A stretch of DNA of 38,231 nt from Streptomyces specialis. Lineage in GTDB: Bacteria; Actinomycetota; Actinomycetes; Streptomycetales; Streptomycetaceae. The DNA lies in NCBI RefSeq assembly GCF_001493375.1, contig NZ_LN929893.1:55941-94171 (forward strand), given 5' to 3'. Made by a program: the position numbers and the translations under genes. The notes beneath the pieces were generated by a model, which had not been told where the DNA came from, did no database searches, and was given only the letters and a program-made list of their open reading frames with translations. Below are positions 7,749 through 16,603 of this stretch, one piece after another (the first letter of the stretch is position 1; each line of letters begins with the position of its first letter).

Positions 7749-8930
7749 CGTACGGCCACCGCCCGCTCGTGCCGGACGCGGGCGTAGTGCTCCAGGAGCT
7801 GGTCGCCGACGGCCTCCCAGGTGCGGTCCTCGACGGCGGCCCGCCCGGCGCGGCCGAGCGCGGCGCGCAGCGCGGGGTCGTCGCGCAGCACGCGGACGGC
7901 CTCCCGCAGGGCGCCGGGGTCGCGTGGCGCGACGAGCAGCCCGGTGCGGCCGTGGTCGATCAGGTCCAGCGGCCCGCCGACGGCGGGGGCGACCGTGGCG
8001 ACACCGCTGGCCTGCGCCTCCTGCACGGTCTGGCAGAACGTCTCGAACGGCCCGGTGTGCGCGAAGACGTCCAGCGAGGCGTAGACGCGGGCCAGGTCGT
8101 CCCCGGTGCGGCGGCCGAGGAAACGGGCCCGGGGCAGCGCGGCGCGCAGCGCCGTCTGGCTCGGCCCGTCGCCGACCACCACGACCCGGACGCCGGGCAG
8201 GGCGGCGGCCCCGGCGAGCAGCTCGACGTGCTTCTCGGGGGCGAGACGGCCGACGTAGCCGACGAGCAGCTCGCCGCCGGGCGCCAGCTCGCTCCGCAGC
8301 GACGGGTCGCGCAGCTCCGGCCGGAACCGCGCGGTGTCCACGCCGCGCGGCCACAGCTCCGTCCGGGGCACGCCGTGCTCCGCGAGGGCGCGCAGCGACG
8401 CGGTGGAGGGCGCGAGCGTCAGGTCGGCCGCGCTGTGCACGGCCCGGATGCGGCGCCAGGCGGCGAGTTCACCGGCGCCGAGGTACGTACGGGCGTACCC
8501 CGCCAGGTCCGTCTGGTACACCGCCACCGCCGGCACCCCGGCGCGCGCGGCGAGAGCGGCGCCGCGCACCCCCAGGACGAACGGGCTGGCGAGGTGGACG
8601 ATGTCGGGCCGGTGCCCGGCGATGGCGGCGGCGAGCTTGCGGCTGGGGGGCGGGCTCTTATACACATCGGCAGCGGCCGACGACGAGGACGGGGGGTGCT
8701 ACGGTGGCCACCGACATCTACACCGTCGGCGGATGTGTATGCGGCGGATGTGTATAAGGGACAGCGTGGGGGACGCGGACGCCGGGAGCGGGAGCGGGGG
8801 CGACGACCAGCGGGTGGTGACCGCGCCGCGTCAGGTGAGCGGCCGTCTGGAGCGCGCAGTGGGCCACGCCGTTGACGTCGGGAGGGTAGGACTCGGTGAC
8901 GAGGACGATTCGCATCGGGGAGGTGCGCAT
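7745..8930 (-). CDS. GT4-family glycosyltransferase, interrupted by adapter insert
   Basis: The N-terminus is at 8930-8765 (MRIVLVTESYPPDVNGVAHC, then VVAPAPAPGVRVP). The rest resumes at about 8650 with SRKLAAAIAGHRPDIVHLAS and continues to 7745. The donor domain has VGYVGRLAPEKHVELL and ETFCQTVQEAQASGVATVAP with the E-x7-E pair. The two parts fit one protein of about 360 residues resembling MgtA/PimB-type mannosyltransferases. Between them lies a synthetic insert at 8651-8764, and a few residues of the natural linker seem to be lost. The break is therefore not a real frameshift. The ATG at 8930 was chosen over 8915 because a GGCGAGA stands 8 bases upstream. It is the first gene of the coupled transferase-transferase-hydrolase set, 84 bases after the HEAT-repeat gene on the same strand. 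Confidence 0.85.
8651..8764. other. Illumina adapter concatemer (Nextera plus P5), assembly artefact
   Basis: Bases 8651-8669 match CTGTCTCTTATACACATCT at 16 of 19, including 14 consecutive bases (8655-8668). Bases 8670-8683 match GACGCTGCCGACGA at 11 of 14. Bases 8695-8723 match the 29-base Illumina P5 flow-cell sequence at 23 of 29, including ATCTACAC at the end. A partial read-1 segment and mosaic end follow at 8724-8740. Bases 8746-8764 match the mosaic end at 17 of 19. This order of parts is that of a library adapter dimer and does not occur in nature. Confidence 0.96.
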
Positions 8931-9014
8931 ACGGCTGTTCTCGCCGCCGCCGGGGTTCCCCCGCCCACATCCGCGTAGCCGTGCGGGAAACGTCCCATGA
9001 GCATCACCGCCGCC

Positions 9015-10463
9015 TCAGCCCGCGGCGCGCCTGGCCAGTCTGCCCCGGACCGCCGTCTGCACCTCCGCCTGCTCGGCCGGGTCGGTGGCGAGGCGGCGCA
9101 GCCGCTCCACGACGCGGGTGTCGAGGACGGCGGCGTGCCGCGCGGCCACCTCCCGGGTAACCTCCTCGCAGTCCCACAGGCACTCGACGGCGAAGCCGGA
9201 CCCGAACGACGGGTCGGTCACCGCCAGGGCGCGCGCGGCGTGACCGCGCAGGTGCGAGGACGACGTCTCGCGGTAGATGTGCCGCAGCACGGGCGCGGCG
9301 GTGGTGACGGCGAGCCGGCCCGCGCCCTCGACCAGCGGGCGCAGCTCCCTGGCGTCGCTGCCGTGCGCCCGCACGGTGCGGAGCAGGGCGGCGAGCACCC
9401 GGGGCGCGTCGCGGGGCTCGCCGCGCTCGGCGATCATGGCGGCGGCGCACGCGCCCAGCTCGTCGTCGCGGTCGGCCCAGCGCCGGGCCTGCGTCAGGGC
9501 GGCACGGCCGCGCATCCGGGAGAACGCGGTGCCCGCTGCCGTGGCCACGTCCCGGTCCGGGGAGGCGGCGGCGGCCCGGATCAGCGGGAACACCTCGGGG
9601 TCGCCGCGTTCGGCGAGGTGACGCAGCGCGGCGGCCCGGGCCGCCGGCTGTCCGCCCGCCGCCGCGGCGAGCAGCTCGGGCCGGTCCTCGGGGCCGGCCA
9701 CGGCGCCCAGGCACCGGGCGGCGGACGCCTCGCGCCACTGCCGGGGATTCTGTTCGTAGCCCTCGCGCGCCCAGTCCAGGACGGCCCGCACGCTCCAGCC
9801 CGGCTGCGGGCCGGTCGGCCGGAGCTGCCGCTGCCAGCGGTCGAAGTCGCCTTCGCGCAGGGCCCGTTCGAGGCGGGCACGCTGCTCGGGGCGGACCGGG
9901 TCCTCGGCCCACAGGCGCCAGGGGCGCGGTTCGAAGGAGTCGCGGACGGCGGCGGTCAGCGCCGCGTCGCCCTCCTCGGTGCGGGGGAAACGCGCCAGGA
10001 TGCGGGGCCCCAGGGCGCGCAGCGCGCCGTCGTCGTCGCGGACGGCGAGCTCGTCGAGCGCCCAGCGCCAGTTGGCGCCCTCGGCCGCGTACCGGCGCAG
10101 CAGGCGCGGCGCGTCGCCGTTCCCGTAGGAGGTGAGGTGTCCGAGGACGGACAGGGCGAGGCCGGTGCGCTCCTCCTCGGGGCGGACGGCGTCGTCGGGG
10201 TGGAAGAGGTGGCCGGCGATCGCGTCGAGGCCGGCGCCCAGCTCCGCGTAGAGCCGGGCGTAGTAGAGCGAGCGGTGTTCGAGCTGCCAGTCCCGGCGTG
10301 GGTCGTGCAGTACGCAGTGGTCGAGCGCGGCGACGGCTGCCGCCCGGGGAGCCGCCAGAGCGTGCAGCCACCCGTCACCGCGCCCCCGCTGGAGGAGCCC
10401 GAGAAGGGTCCCGCTGGGCGCTATGTCTGTTTCGGTAGGGCTGGCGAACATATGAGTCAGCAT
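9015..10463 (-). CDS. HEAT-repeat domain protein
   Basis: A soluble protein of about 482 residues made of alpha-helical pairs of the HEAT/PBS-lyase type. Examples are RPELLAAAAGGQPAARAAAL, then LAERGDPEVFPLIRAAAASP, and a later LRHIYRETSSSHLRGHAARA. Such proteins are scaffolds for protein contacts, and no catalytic motif is visible. Start choice is uncertain: ATG at 10463 or at 10451 (MFASPTETD); neither has a good ribosome binding site, and an in-frame TTG occurs at 10487. It is divergent from the PP2C-like gene at 10696 and lies 84 bases upstream of the glycosyltransferase gene on the same strand. No specific function can be assigned. Confidence 0.85.
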   Translation of the reverse strand: MLTHMFASPTETDIAPSGTLLGLLQRGRGDGWLHALAAPRAAAVAALDHCVLHDPRRDWQLEHRSLYYARLYAELGAGLDAIAGHLFHPDDAVRPEEERTGLALSVLGHLTSYGNGDAPRLLRRYAAEGANWRWALDELAVRDDDGALRALGPRILARFPRTEEGDAALTAAVRDSFEPRPWRLWAEDPVRPEQRARLERALREGDFDRWQRQLRPTGPQPGWSVRAVLDWAREGYEQNPRQWREASAARCLGAVAGPEDRPELLAAAAGGQPAARAAALRHLAERGDPEVFPLIRAAAASPDRDVATAAGTAFSRMRGRAALTQARRWADRDDELGACAAAMIAERGEPRDAPRVLAALLRTVRAHGSDARELRPLVEGAGRLAVTTAAPVLRHIYRETSSSHLRGHAARALAVTDPSFGSGFAVECLWDCEEVTREVAARHAAVLDTRVVERLRRLATDPAEQAEVQTAVRGRLARRAAG

Positions 10464-10519
10464 CCGACGCGTGCGATCAGGTGGCAACGGGATTTCCCGT
10501 CCGGGCGGCTCCTTGCCGG

Positions 10520-10551
10520 TTGACAGAGGTTCTACACCTTCCCCCCGGGAA
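10520..10551 (+). promoter_or_regulatory. Candidate -35 box and small inverted repeat in divergent intergenic region
   Basis: In the 232-bp gap between two divergent genes there is a perfect TTGACA at 10520-10525. TTCCC-CCC-GGGAA at 10539-10551 is a perfect 5-base inverted repeat. No convincing -10 box stands at the normal distance, so this is only a candidate. Confidence 0.2.
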
Positions 10552-10695
10552 CCGCACTCGCGGGGCGGCTGAATCTCTTACCGAGCGGGGAAGGCTGTGC
10601 AACAGTCTGGAGTCGTCCGAGCCGGGCCGCTCCGGCTCCCCCAGCCACCGCTGGGACGTGCCCCCACGCCCGACCGCGCCGTATCGGGGATCACC

Positions 10696-12238
10696 ATGCT
10701 CTCCTCCCAGAACCCTGAACACCCCGCGAATGACGTTCCGTCCGGGACGACGCTCGACGACCTGATCGCCCGGACCCGCCGGCTCCGCGACGACCTCGAC
10801 GCCGTACGGCTCGGCGAGTCGGCGGACGGCGCCCGGCACGGCATACGGCGCGCGGTGTGGGAGCTGGCCGCGCTCCGCCTGGAGGACTTCGGCGAGCAGC
10901 TCGACCAGCTCAGGGCCGCGCCCGGGCCCGAGGGCAGGGTCCGGCTGGGCGGGCGGATCGGCAGCGCCGAGTGGAACCTGCTGACGGACGGCGTCGTGTG
11001 GTCCGAGGAGCTGTTCTCGATCTTCGGCAGGCCGGCCCGGGAGGGTCCGCTCACCCTGGACCAGCTCCCGTCGTTCCTGCCGCCGGAGGACCAGCCCGCG
11101 CTGACGGCCGCGGTCACCGGCTGCCTGATCGACGGGCGGCCCATGGACTGCGAGTTCCGCATCAACCGCCCCGACGGCTCCGAACGGACCGTGCAGATGG
11201 CCGGCGAGCCGGTGCTCGACGACCACGGCGGGACGGTCGCGATGTGGGCGATGATCCGCGACGTGAGCGAGGGGCGCCGCAGCGGTACGGCGCCGGAACG
11301 GCCCGGTTCCGGGGCGGGCGGCGACGGTGACGGCGACGGCGACGGCGACGGCGAGGAGCTGCGGCGGCAGCGGCGCGTCGCGCGGGCCGGGCACGGGCTG
11401 GCGATCGACCTGGAGGACTCGGCGCTGGCGCCGTGGCTCGGCTCGCACGAGCCGGGCCGGGCGGGGGGCAGGCCGGGGTCGCTGGAACTGGCGGCCCGCT
11501 ACCTGCCCGCGCGGGCCGGCTCCCCGATGAGCGGCAAGTGGTACGACGCGCTGGAGCTGACGGACGGCGGGCGGATGCTGTCGGTGGGCGCCCTGTCCGG
11601 CCCCGGCCCCGCCGCGGCGGCCGGCACGGCGACGGCGCTGGGCGCCATCCGCGGCATCGCCCTGACGGGCGCGGCGCCGGGGGTGCTCCTCGGCCACCTC
11701 AACCAGCTCCTGGACCGGGGCGCGCACCCGGTGCTGGCCAGCGCCCTGTGCTGCCGCTACGAACCGGCCGGCCGTCTCCTGACCTGGGCACAGGCGGGCC
11801 ACCCGGCGCCACTGCTGTGCCGGGGCGGCACCGGCTGGGCCCTGCCCCGCCCTGGCTCTTTTACCCATCTGACGCCGCCGGCCGAGGGGAGAGGGGTGGC
11901 TTCGGGGGGCGGCGGGCGCACTGACAAAGAAGCAGCGAGGAGCGGGCTGAGGGGTGCGAATGACACTGCTGGGAGCCGTCACCGACGCCGTCTACGAGCA
12001 GCGCGCCGACCGGCTGGAGCCGGGCGACGTCCTGGTCCTCCACACGGACGGTCTGTTTTCGGACAACCCACCGGACGGCGGGGGCGGCCCCGGCGGCGCC
12101 CGGCGCCTGATCGCGCTGGCCCCCCGCCTCACCGCGGCGGCGGGCGCGCTGGAGGCACTGCGCGTGGTGATCGACGCGTGCGGCGAGACGGGCCGCGGGG
12201 ACGACGCCTGCGTCCTGGTGGCCCGCGTCCGCCCCTGA
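10696..12238 (+). CDS. PAS-PP2C SpoIIE-like protein with eroded active site, interrupted by adapter
   Basis: The first part (10696-11851, about 385 residues) carries a coiled N-terminus, a PAS_3-like domain at about residues 75-195 (EWNLLTDGVVWSEELFSIFG), an Asp-Gly repeat linker and the first two thirds of a SpoIIE domain. The last part (about 11954-12238) resumes in another frame with LLGAVTDAVYEQRADRLEPG, then HTDGLF and GRGDDACVLVARV. The break coincides with a Nextera adapter, so it is artificial. More interesting, the first metal motif reads SGKWYD (Lys281 in place of Asp), and the usual GDV/GDVAG loop reads SVGALSG (Ala299 in place of Asp), although the TDG and GDD motifs are kept. It may be a regulatory pseudophosphatase. 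The start has GGGGA 6 bases upstream. Confidence 0.82.
11323..11352 (+). repeat. Hexanucleotide microsatellite encoding (Asp-Gly)5
   Basis: Five tandem copies of GACGGC (the first is GACGGT) lie in frame in the linker between the PAS and PP2C domains. They encode alternating Asp and Gly. Length variation here would change linker length without a frameshift. Confidence 0.85.
11852..11884 (-). other. Nextera adapter (reverse orientation), assembly artefact
   Basis: Bases 11852-11870 match CTGTCTCTTATACACATCT at 16 of 19, and 11871-11884 match GACGCTGCCGACGA at 10 of 14. After an 8-base gap of index length, 11901-11914 resembles the reverse complement of P5 around TCGGTGGTCGCCG. The foreign segment probably extends to about 11953, where the PP2C reading frame resumes. 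Confidence 0.88.
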
Positions 12239-13192
12239 CCCACCCCCGCGCGAACCGGCACGGCGACGCCGCACACCCGGCGGCCAGGCGGGGCGGACCG
12301 CGCCCGTGTGCGGGCGGACACAGGGACACCGCGCGCCCAGCGGCCAGGCGAACCCCCGGACCGTCGAGTCCCGACCCACGCCGACACCACTCCGGACCGG
12401 ACCACGCCTGTGGTGCGGGCCCGCACAGGGACGCTGAGCGCCCGTCAGGCAGGCGGGGCAGCCGCCCCGCCGCGTTCCGGCCCGGGCGTGGGACGACAAC
12501 GACCAGCCCCGTGGGCGCAACGGCGCCCAACCCGACCACGCCCGTGCGGACCGGCACAGGGACACCGCGCACCCAGCGGCAGGCAGAACCCCCGGACCGT
12601 CGAGTCCCGGCCCACGCCGGAAGCGCGCCCGGCTTCCGCCGCGTTCCGGCCCGTGCCGGGAGGGCGTCGAACCAGGGTGCGCCACGTGCACATCGGTGGA
12701 GCAACCGCTCACGCCGGTACGCGGCGGACGGGCCGGGGCGCTCGGCTCGCCGCGACTCGACCGTCAGGACGGACGCACACCGCACAGCCGGTCCCGGCCC
12801 GAACCGCCCTCACCACGCGGCACCACGCACCCGGCCAGGCAGACCGAAACGCCCGGCCCCGCCGTGTGCCCACGCCGGGAGCACGCCGAACCGGGCCAAC
12901 GACCCCGGACGTCCGTACGGGCACAGGACGCCACCCCGCGCACCCCGGCGGACGGGCCGGGCCGCCAGGGCAGGCGCACACCGCACAGCGCGTCGGGACC
13001 GGCGACGCCCCCGTACGGCCGGTAAGGCGGTCGCACATCGCGCGGCCGGTTCGCGCCCCTCCGCGCCGGCGCACGACGGCAAGCCGCGCTGGTCGGACCC
13101 GCCGGGGTCCGGGCCGCGCCGGGGAGGCGTGGGACGTTCCCCGGCGGGTCCGACCGGCGTGAGACAGGCGCACGGTCCGCGGGCGGGGCCGG
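12239..13192. repeat. Non-coding tract of degenerate GC-rich repeats between convergent genes
   Basis: This 950-base stretch has no credible gene; open frames exist on both strands but encode only Arg/Pro/Gly/Thr-rich strings. The block 12301-12383 recurs at 12539-12620 with about 90% identity by eye, including the exact string AACCCCCGGACCGTCGAGTC. A third partial copy is at 12405-12450, and weaker cores (CACAGGGAC, CACAGGACG and similar) appear near 12253 and 12915. The 18-base string CCGCCGCGTTCCGGCCCG occurs at 12467 and 12636. It looks like a decaying minisatellite or mosaic of intergenic repeats. The role is unknown; transcription termination between the convergent genes is one possibility. 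Confidence 0.7.
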
Positions 13193-14653
13193 TCAGATCT
13201 GGCGGGTCGCGGCCTGTGCCGGGAGGGCGTCGGACAGGTCGCGGCGCAGGGCGTCGATCCGGGGCACGCCCGCGTACGGGCCGGTGAGGCGGTGCACGTC
13301 GCGCAGCCGGTCCCACGTGCGGTGCGAGGAGTTCTCCCCGACGGCCGCCAGGGCGAGGCGGGCGTGGTGGTCGGCCCGGTCGGGGTCGTCGCCGATCAGG
13401 CACGCGGAGGCGACCGTGATCTCGTCGAAGATCCGCGACCGCTGCCGCCCGTCCATCCGCAGTTCCAGGGCCTGTTCGGCGTGACGCAGCGCCGGGCGGG
13501 CCGCGGTGGGCTCGTGCTCGGCGAGGGTGCGGTAGGCCAGGGCCTGCATGCCGTACAGGTCCGCCTCGTCGAACATCCGCATCCAGCCGGGTGGCGCGGT
13601 GTCGTTCCGGTCGCTGACGAACAGCTCCTCCGCCTCGCCCAGCAGCCGCCGGGTCGCCTGCCCCTGGCCCAGCGCGCCGCGCGCCCACGCCTCGATGGTG
13701 CACAGCATGGCGCGGGTGCGCGGCAGCGCCGCGTCGTCCATGCCGGACCTGGCCAGGCGCAGCAGGTCGAGGGCGTCGTCGGGGCGCCCCAGGTGCACCA
13801 TCTGCCGCGCGGCGCGGGACAGCGCCTCGCCCGCGCGGGGCCGGTCGCCGCCCTCCCGGGCGGCGTGCGCGGCGATCACGAAGTACTTCTGGGCGGTCGG
13901 CTCCATCCCGATGTCGTGGGACATCCAGCCGGCGAGCACCGCGAGGTCGGCCGCCACGCCCCACAGCCGGCGCTGGAGGCTGTCCGGGTGCCGGTAGGCG
14001 AGCATGCCGCCCACCTCGTTGAGCTGGCCGACCACGGCCTTGCGCTGGAGCCCGCCGCCCCGGGAGGCGTCCCAGGCGCGGAAGATCTCGACCGAGTGCT
14101 CCAGGGCCTCGATCTCCTCCGCGCCGACGGGCGCGGCCTCGTACCGGTCGAAACCGGCGGGGTCGGCCGAGGTCGGGGGGTCGTGGGGGGAGGCGGCGTC
14201 GCGGGCCGGAGCGGCCCGGAGCCAGTCGTGCATGGCATCGCTGAGTGCGGATCCCGCGGCGAGCGCAACGCCCGCGCCCACCATGCCGCGTCGGTTGAGC
14301 ATGAGGTCCATTCCCGTGAATTCGGTGAGGACCGCGGCCGTCCGCCGGGGCGCCCACGGCAGTCCATGCACGGACGGCCTTGTCCCCGCGTCCCCTGACC
14401 GGCGCAACCCGAGGTCCTCGATGGTCACGACACGGCCGAGTCGCTCGGTGAACAGGGTCGCCAGCACCTCGGGCACCGGATCGCGCGGGGTCTCGCCCAC
14501 GTCGATCCACCGCCGCACCCGGGAGGTGTCCGTGGCGAGCTGCGGATAGCCCTGGGCCGCCGCCTGGCGGTTGACCAGCCGGGCGAGTTCCCCCTTGGAC
14601 CAGCCGGCGAGTCTGAACAAGTCCTCGAGTCGGGTGTTGGGTCCCCTGCTCAC
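13193..14653 (-). CDS. NsdA-like helix-turn-helix/TPR-type developmental regulator
   Basis: A 486-residue soluble regulator-like protein. The N-terminus (about residues 1-80) has GWSKGELARLVNRQA and TDTSRVRRWIDVGETPRDPV, the conserved start of the Streptomyces NsdA family, whose founding member represses sporulation and antibiotic production. The rest (about 150-470) is all-helical and TPR-like, for example RRLWGVAADLAVLAGWMSHD and AEHEPTAARPALRHAEQALE. I chose the GTG at 14653, immediately before SRGPNTRLEDLF; GGGGG lies 6 bases upstream. The open frame continues to 14893 but has no start with a ribosome binding site. The call as a paralogue rather than NsdA itself is from memory of the family. 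It is divergent from the phosphotransferase-like gene across 248 bp and convergent with the repeat tract. Confidence 0.82.
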   Translation of the reverse strand: MSRGPNTRLEDLFRLAGWSKGELARLVNRQAAAQGYPQLATDTSRVRRWIDVGETPRDPVPEVLATLFTERLGRVVTIEDLGLRRSGDAGTRPSVHGLPWAPRRTAAVLTEFTGMDLMLNRRGMVGAGVALAAGSALSDAMHDWLRAAPARDAASPHDPPTSADPAGFDRYEAAPVGAEEIEALEHSVEIFRAWDASRGGGLQRKAVVGQLNEVGGMLAYRHPDSLQRRLWGVAADLAVLAGWMSHDIGMEPTAQKYFVIAAHAAREGGDRPRAGEALSRAARQMVHLGRPDDALDLLRLARSGMDDAALPRTRAMLCTIEAWARGALGQGQATRRLLGEAEELFVSDRNDTAPPGWMRMFDEADLYGMQALAYRTLAEHEPTAARPALRHAEQALELRMDGRQRSRIFDEITVASACLIGDDPDRADHHARLALAAVGENSSHRTWDRLRDVHRLTGPYAGVPRIDALRRDLSDALPAQAATRQI

Positions 14654-14901
14654 GTCAAGCCCCCAGGATCTCGGCTGAGTTGACAGTAACCGCCGCGCAA
14701 CGGCCGCATGGCGATTCGCCATGGTTCGCCAGGGCACGCCAGATGGTGTGCCACCCGCGCGAGGGAGTGGTGTAGACGTCGCGCCACCCGGGACCGGGTG
14801 ACCTTCCGGCATTTCCCCAGGGTGTCCAGGAGGTCTGTCCGGCCCGGGTGCGCCATGAACCTTCCGGCACCTTCCTGCACACGAAGGGACCATGCCCGCC
14901 T

Positions 14902-16044
14902 ATGTATCCAGCACCCTCCCCCGTGATCGCCAGGCAGCGGCAACGGCCGGGCGTCCGGCCCGCCGCGGCCGTCGCCGGCGCGGACGAGCGGGTCTCCCGC
15001 CGTCCCCGCCGGAACGGTCCGCCGCCCGCCGCGGGCCGGCTGGACCTCTCGGGCGCGCGGGGCGACCGGCTGCGCGCCGCGCTGTCCGCCGTGCACGAGA
15101 TCTGCCCGGAGTTCGCCCCGGCGCGGGTGCTGCGGGACGCCGGGGACTCGGTGACGTTCATCGGGACCACCGGCCGGCGCGCGGCGGTCGCGAAGCGTCT
15201 GCTGGACCCGGCCGGGGGCGGGGCGGAACGCATCCGGCGCGAGATAGCGGCGTACCGCGGCTTCGTGCGGTACCGGCCGCCGGTGCGGGTGCCGGGGCTG
15301 ATCGCCGACGACCCGCACGGCTGCACGCTGGTCACCGAGTTCATCGCCGGGCGCCGCGCGGCCTCCGGCCGGGCGCCGGTCCACGGTGCGGCCGGGCCCG
15401 GGTCCGGGGCGTCGCCCGCCGAGCTACGGGCGGCGCTGGCCGTGGTGTGCCGGCTCAACACGTGGCGCCCGCCCGCGCGGATGTTCCCCAGGATGATCAA
15501 CTACCCGGCGGTGCTGGCGCGTTACCACACGCTGGGGCTCCTCACCGACCGGGACCTGAGCGATCTGAAGACGCTGCTGCACGGGCTGACCGGGCGCGTC
15601 GGCCGGCGGGAGCCGCCCCGGCAGTTCTGTCACGGCGCGGTCACCCCGGCGAGCGTGCTGCTGGCGCCGGCCGGTCCGGTGCTCCTGGGCTGGGACGCGG
15701 CCGGCTGGTATCTGCCGGGGTACGACCTGGCGACGCTGTGGGCCTCGGTGGGCGACGCGCCGCTGACCCGGCGGCACATCAGCCAGGCGGCGCACACGGC
15801 GGGCGTTCCCGGGCGGGACGCCTTCCTGGTCAATCTGATGCTGGTGCTCACCCGGGAGATCCGCCGCTGCGAGAACGCGGTGCGACGGGCGATGCGCCAT
15901 CCGGACGTGCCGCGGGCGGCCGGGGCCGACGGGCCGGGCGGCCCGCTGGCCTACGGCGAGGAGCAGCGGCTGCGGCTGCGGCGGCTGCACGAGGACTGGG
16001 CGCTGGCCCGCCACGCCGTCCGCACGGCGGTGGGCACGCGGTGA
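14902..16044 (+). CDS. Aminoglycoside-phosphotransferase-fold protein lacking the catalytic Asp
   Basis: A 380-residue protein with a low-complexity basic N-terminus (residues 1-50), then a kinase-like APH fold. An N-lobe AVAKRLLD carries the likely ATP lysine, and a hinge region reads [11 protein letters not shown]. The Brenner-type catalytic motif, normally HGD followed by N, is [12 protein letters not shown] here (His244-Gly245-Ala246, Ser251), so both the catalytic Asp and the Asn are replaced. The metal Asp is present as LLGWDAAGW (Asp265). It may be a pseudokinase or bind a nucleotide or polyol without transfer. The ATG at 14902 (MYPAPSP) is preferred over GTG 14848, although the GAAGGGA is 13 bases upstream. 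It is divergent from the NsdA-like regulator and probably shares its promoter region. Confidence 0.8.
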   Translation: MYPAPSPVIARQRQRPGVRPAAAVAGADERVSRRPRRNGPPPAAGRLDLSGARGDRLRAALSAVHEICPEFAPARVLRDAGDSVTFIGTTGRRAAVAKRLLDPAGGGAERIRREIAAYRGFVRYRPPVRVPGLIADDPHGCTLVTEFIAGRRAASGRAPVHGAAGPGSGASPAELRAALAVVCRLNTWRPPARMFPRMINYPAVLARYHTLGLLTDRDLSDLKTLLHGLTGRVGRREPPRQFCHGAVTPASVLLAPAGPVLLGWDAAGWYLPGYDLATLWASVGDAPLTRRHISQAAHTAGVPGRDAFLVNLMLVLTREIRRCENAVRRAMRHPDVPRAAGADGPGGPLAYGEEQRLRLRRLHEDWALARHAVRTAVGTR

Positions 16045-16054
16045 GCGCGCGGGC

Positions 16055-16081
16055 CCTGGCCGGCCGGGGCGGCCGGCCGGG
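16055..16081. terminator. Bidirectional hairpin between convergent genes
   Basis: GGCCGGCC at 16058-16065 and GGCCGGCC at 16071-16078 pair around the loop GGGGC. The flanking bases extend the stem to 11 pairs (one G-T). It lies exactly between the stop codons at 16044 (plus) and 16082 (minus). Confidence 0.75.
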
Positions 16082-16579
16082 TCAGCGCTGGAACATCTCC
16101 GCCGGGAGCGGCTTCAGGAGCTGGTAGAGCTCGTCCGTGATCGGCCGGTCCCAGCTCGCGATGGTGACGAGCACGCCGTCGTTCCGGTCGAACTGGACGC
16201 AGGAGATCCGGCCCTCGGAACACAGCACGCGGCGCACGATGAGCAGGCTCCCGTCGTGCATGACCGGGGTCTCCTCGGTGCCGGTGACCTGGATGTCCTC
16301 GTCGATCTCCAGCGCCGCGAGGAGCTGGTGCACCTCGAACGGCACCTCGCCGTCGGCCACGTCCCGGGCCGGGGAGCCCGCCGGCAGATTGCCGATGACC
16401 ATCGCCGGGCCGCGTCCGCCGAACAGGTCGTACCGCAGCACCACGCCCTGGCAGCTTCCGTCCGGCGCCGGGAGCAGCCCGGCGCCGAGCACTCCGGGCC
16501 AGTCGCCCGGGTCCATGGCCAGCACGTCGAAGTCGGGGCCGGCGGGTGAAGCGGCGTTGCGGCGGCGGAGAAACGACAT
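16082..16579 (-). CDS. Small conserved actinobacterial protein of unknown function
   Basis: A 165-residue soluble protein starting MSFLRRRN and ending LLKPLPAEMFQR. It is acidic, has a mixed alpha/beta composition (SLLIVRRVLCSEGRISCVQF, then VLVTIASWDRPITDEL), no signal peptide and no membrane segment. I do not recognise a characterised domain. It lies 24 bases after the kinase-TPR gene on the same strand, so it is probably the second gene of that operon and may be a kinase substrate or partner (inference). The ATG at 16579 has no strong ribosome binding site; GGCGGC stands just upstream. Confidence 0.75.
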   Translation of the reverse strand: MSFLRRRNAASPAGPDFDVLAMDPGDWPGVLGAGLLPAPDGSCQGVVLRYDLFGGRGPAMVIGNLPAGSPARDVADGEVPFEVHQLLAALEIDEDIQVTGTEETPVMHDGSLLIVRRVLCSEGRISCVQFDRNDGVLVTIASWDRPITDELYQLLKPLPAEMFQR

Positions 16580-16603
16580 GCCGCCATGGTACGTCCGGCG
16601 GCC

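Noticed and set aside
8651..8764. Natural Tn5/IS50 insertion (mosaic ends)
   Set aside because: No transposase or resistance gene lies between the ends, and the Illumina-specific read-1 and P5 segments are attached to them.
11954..12238. Small independent gene with its own ATG
   Set aside because: It encodes only the last third of a PP2C domain (HTDGLF, GDDACVLV) and joins the upstream gene once the adapter is removed.
12239..13192. CRISPR array
   Set aside because: Repeats are imperfect, of different lengths and irregular spacing, without unique spacers of constant size or cas genes.
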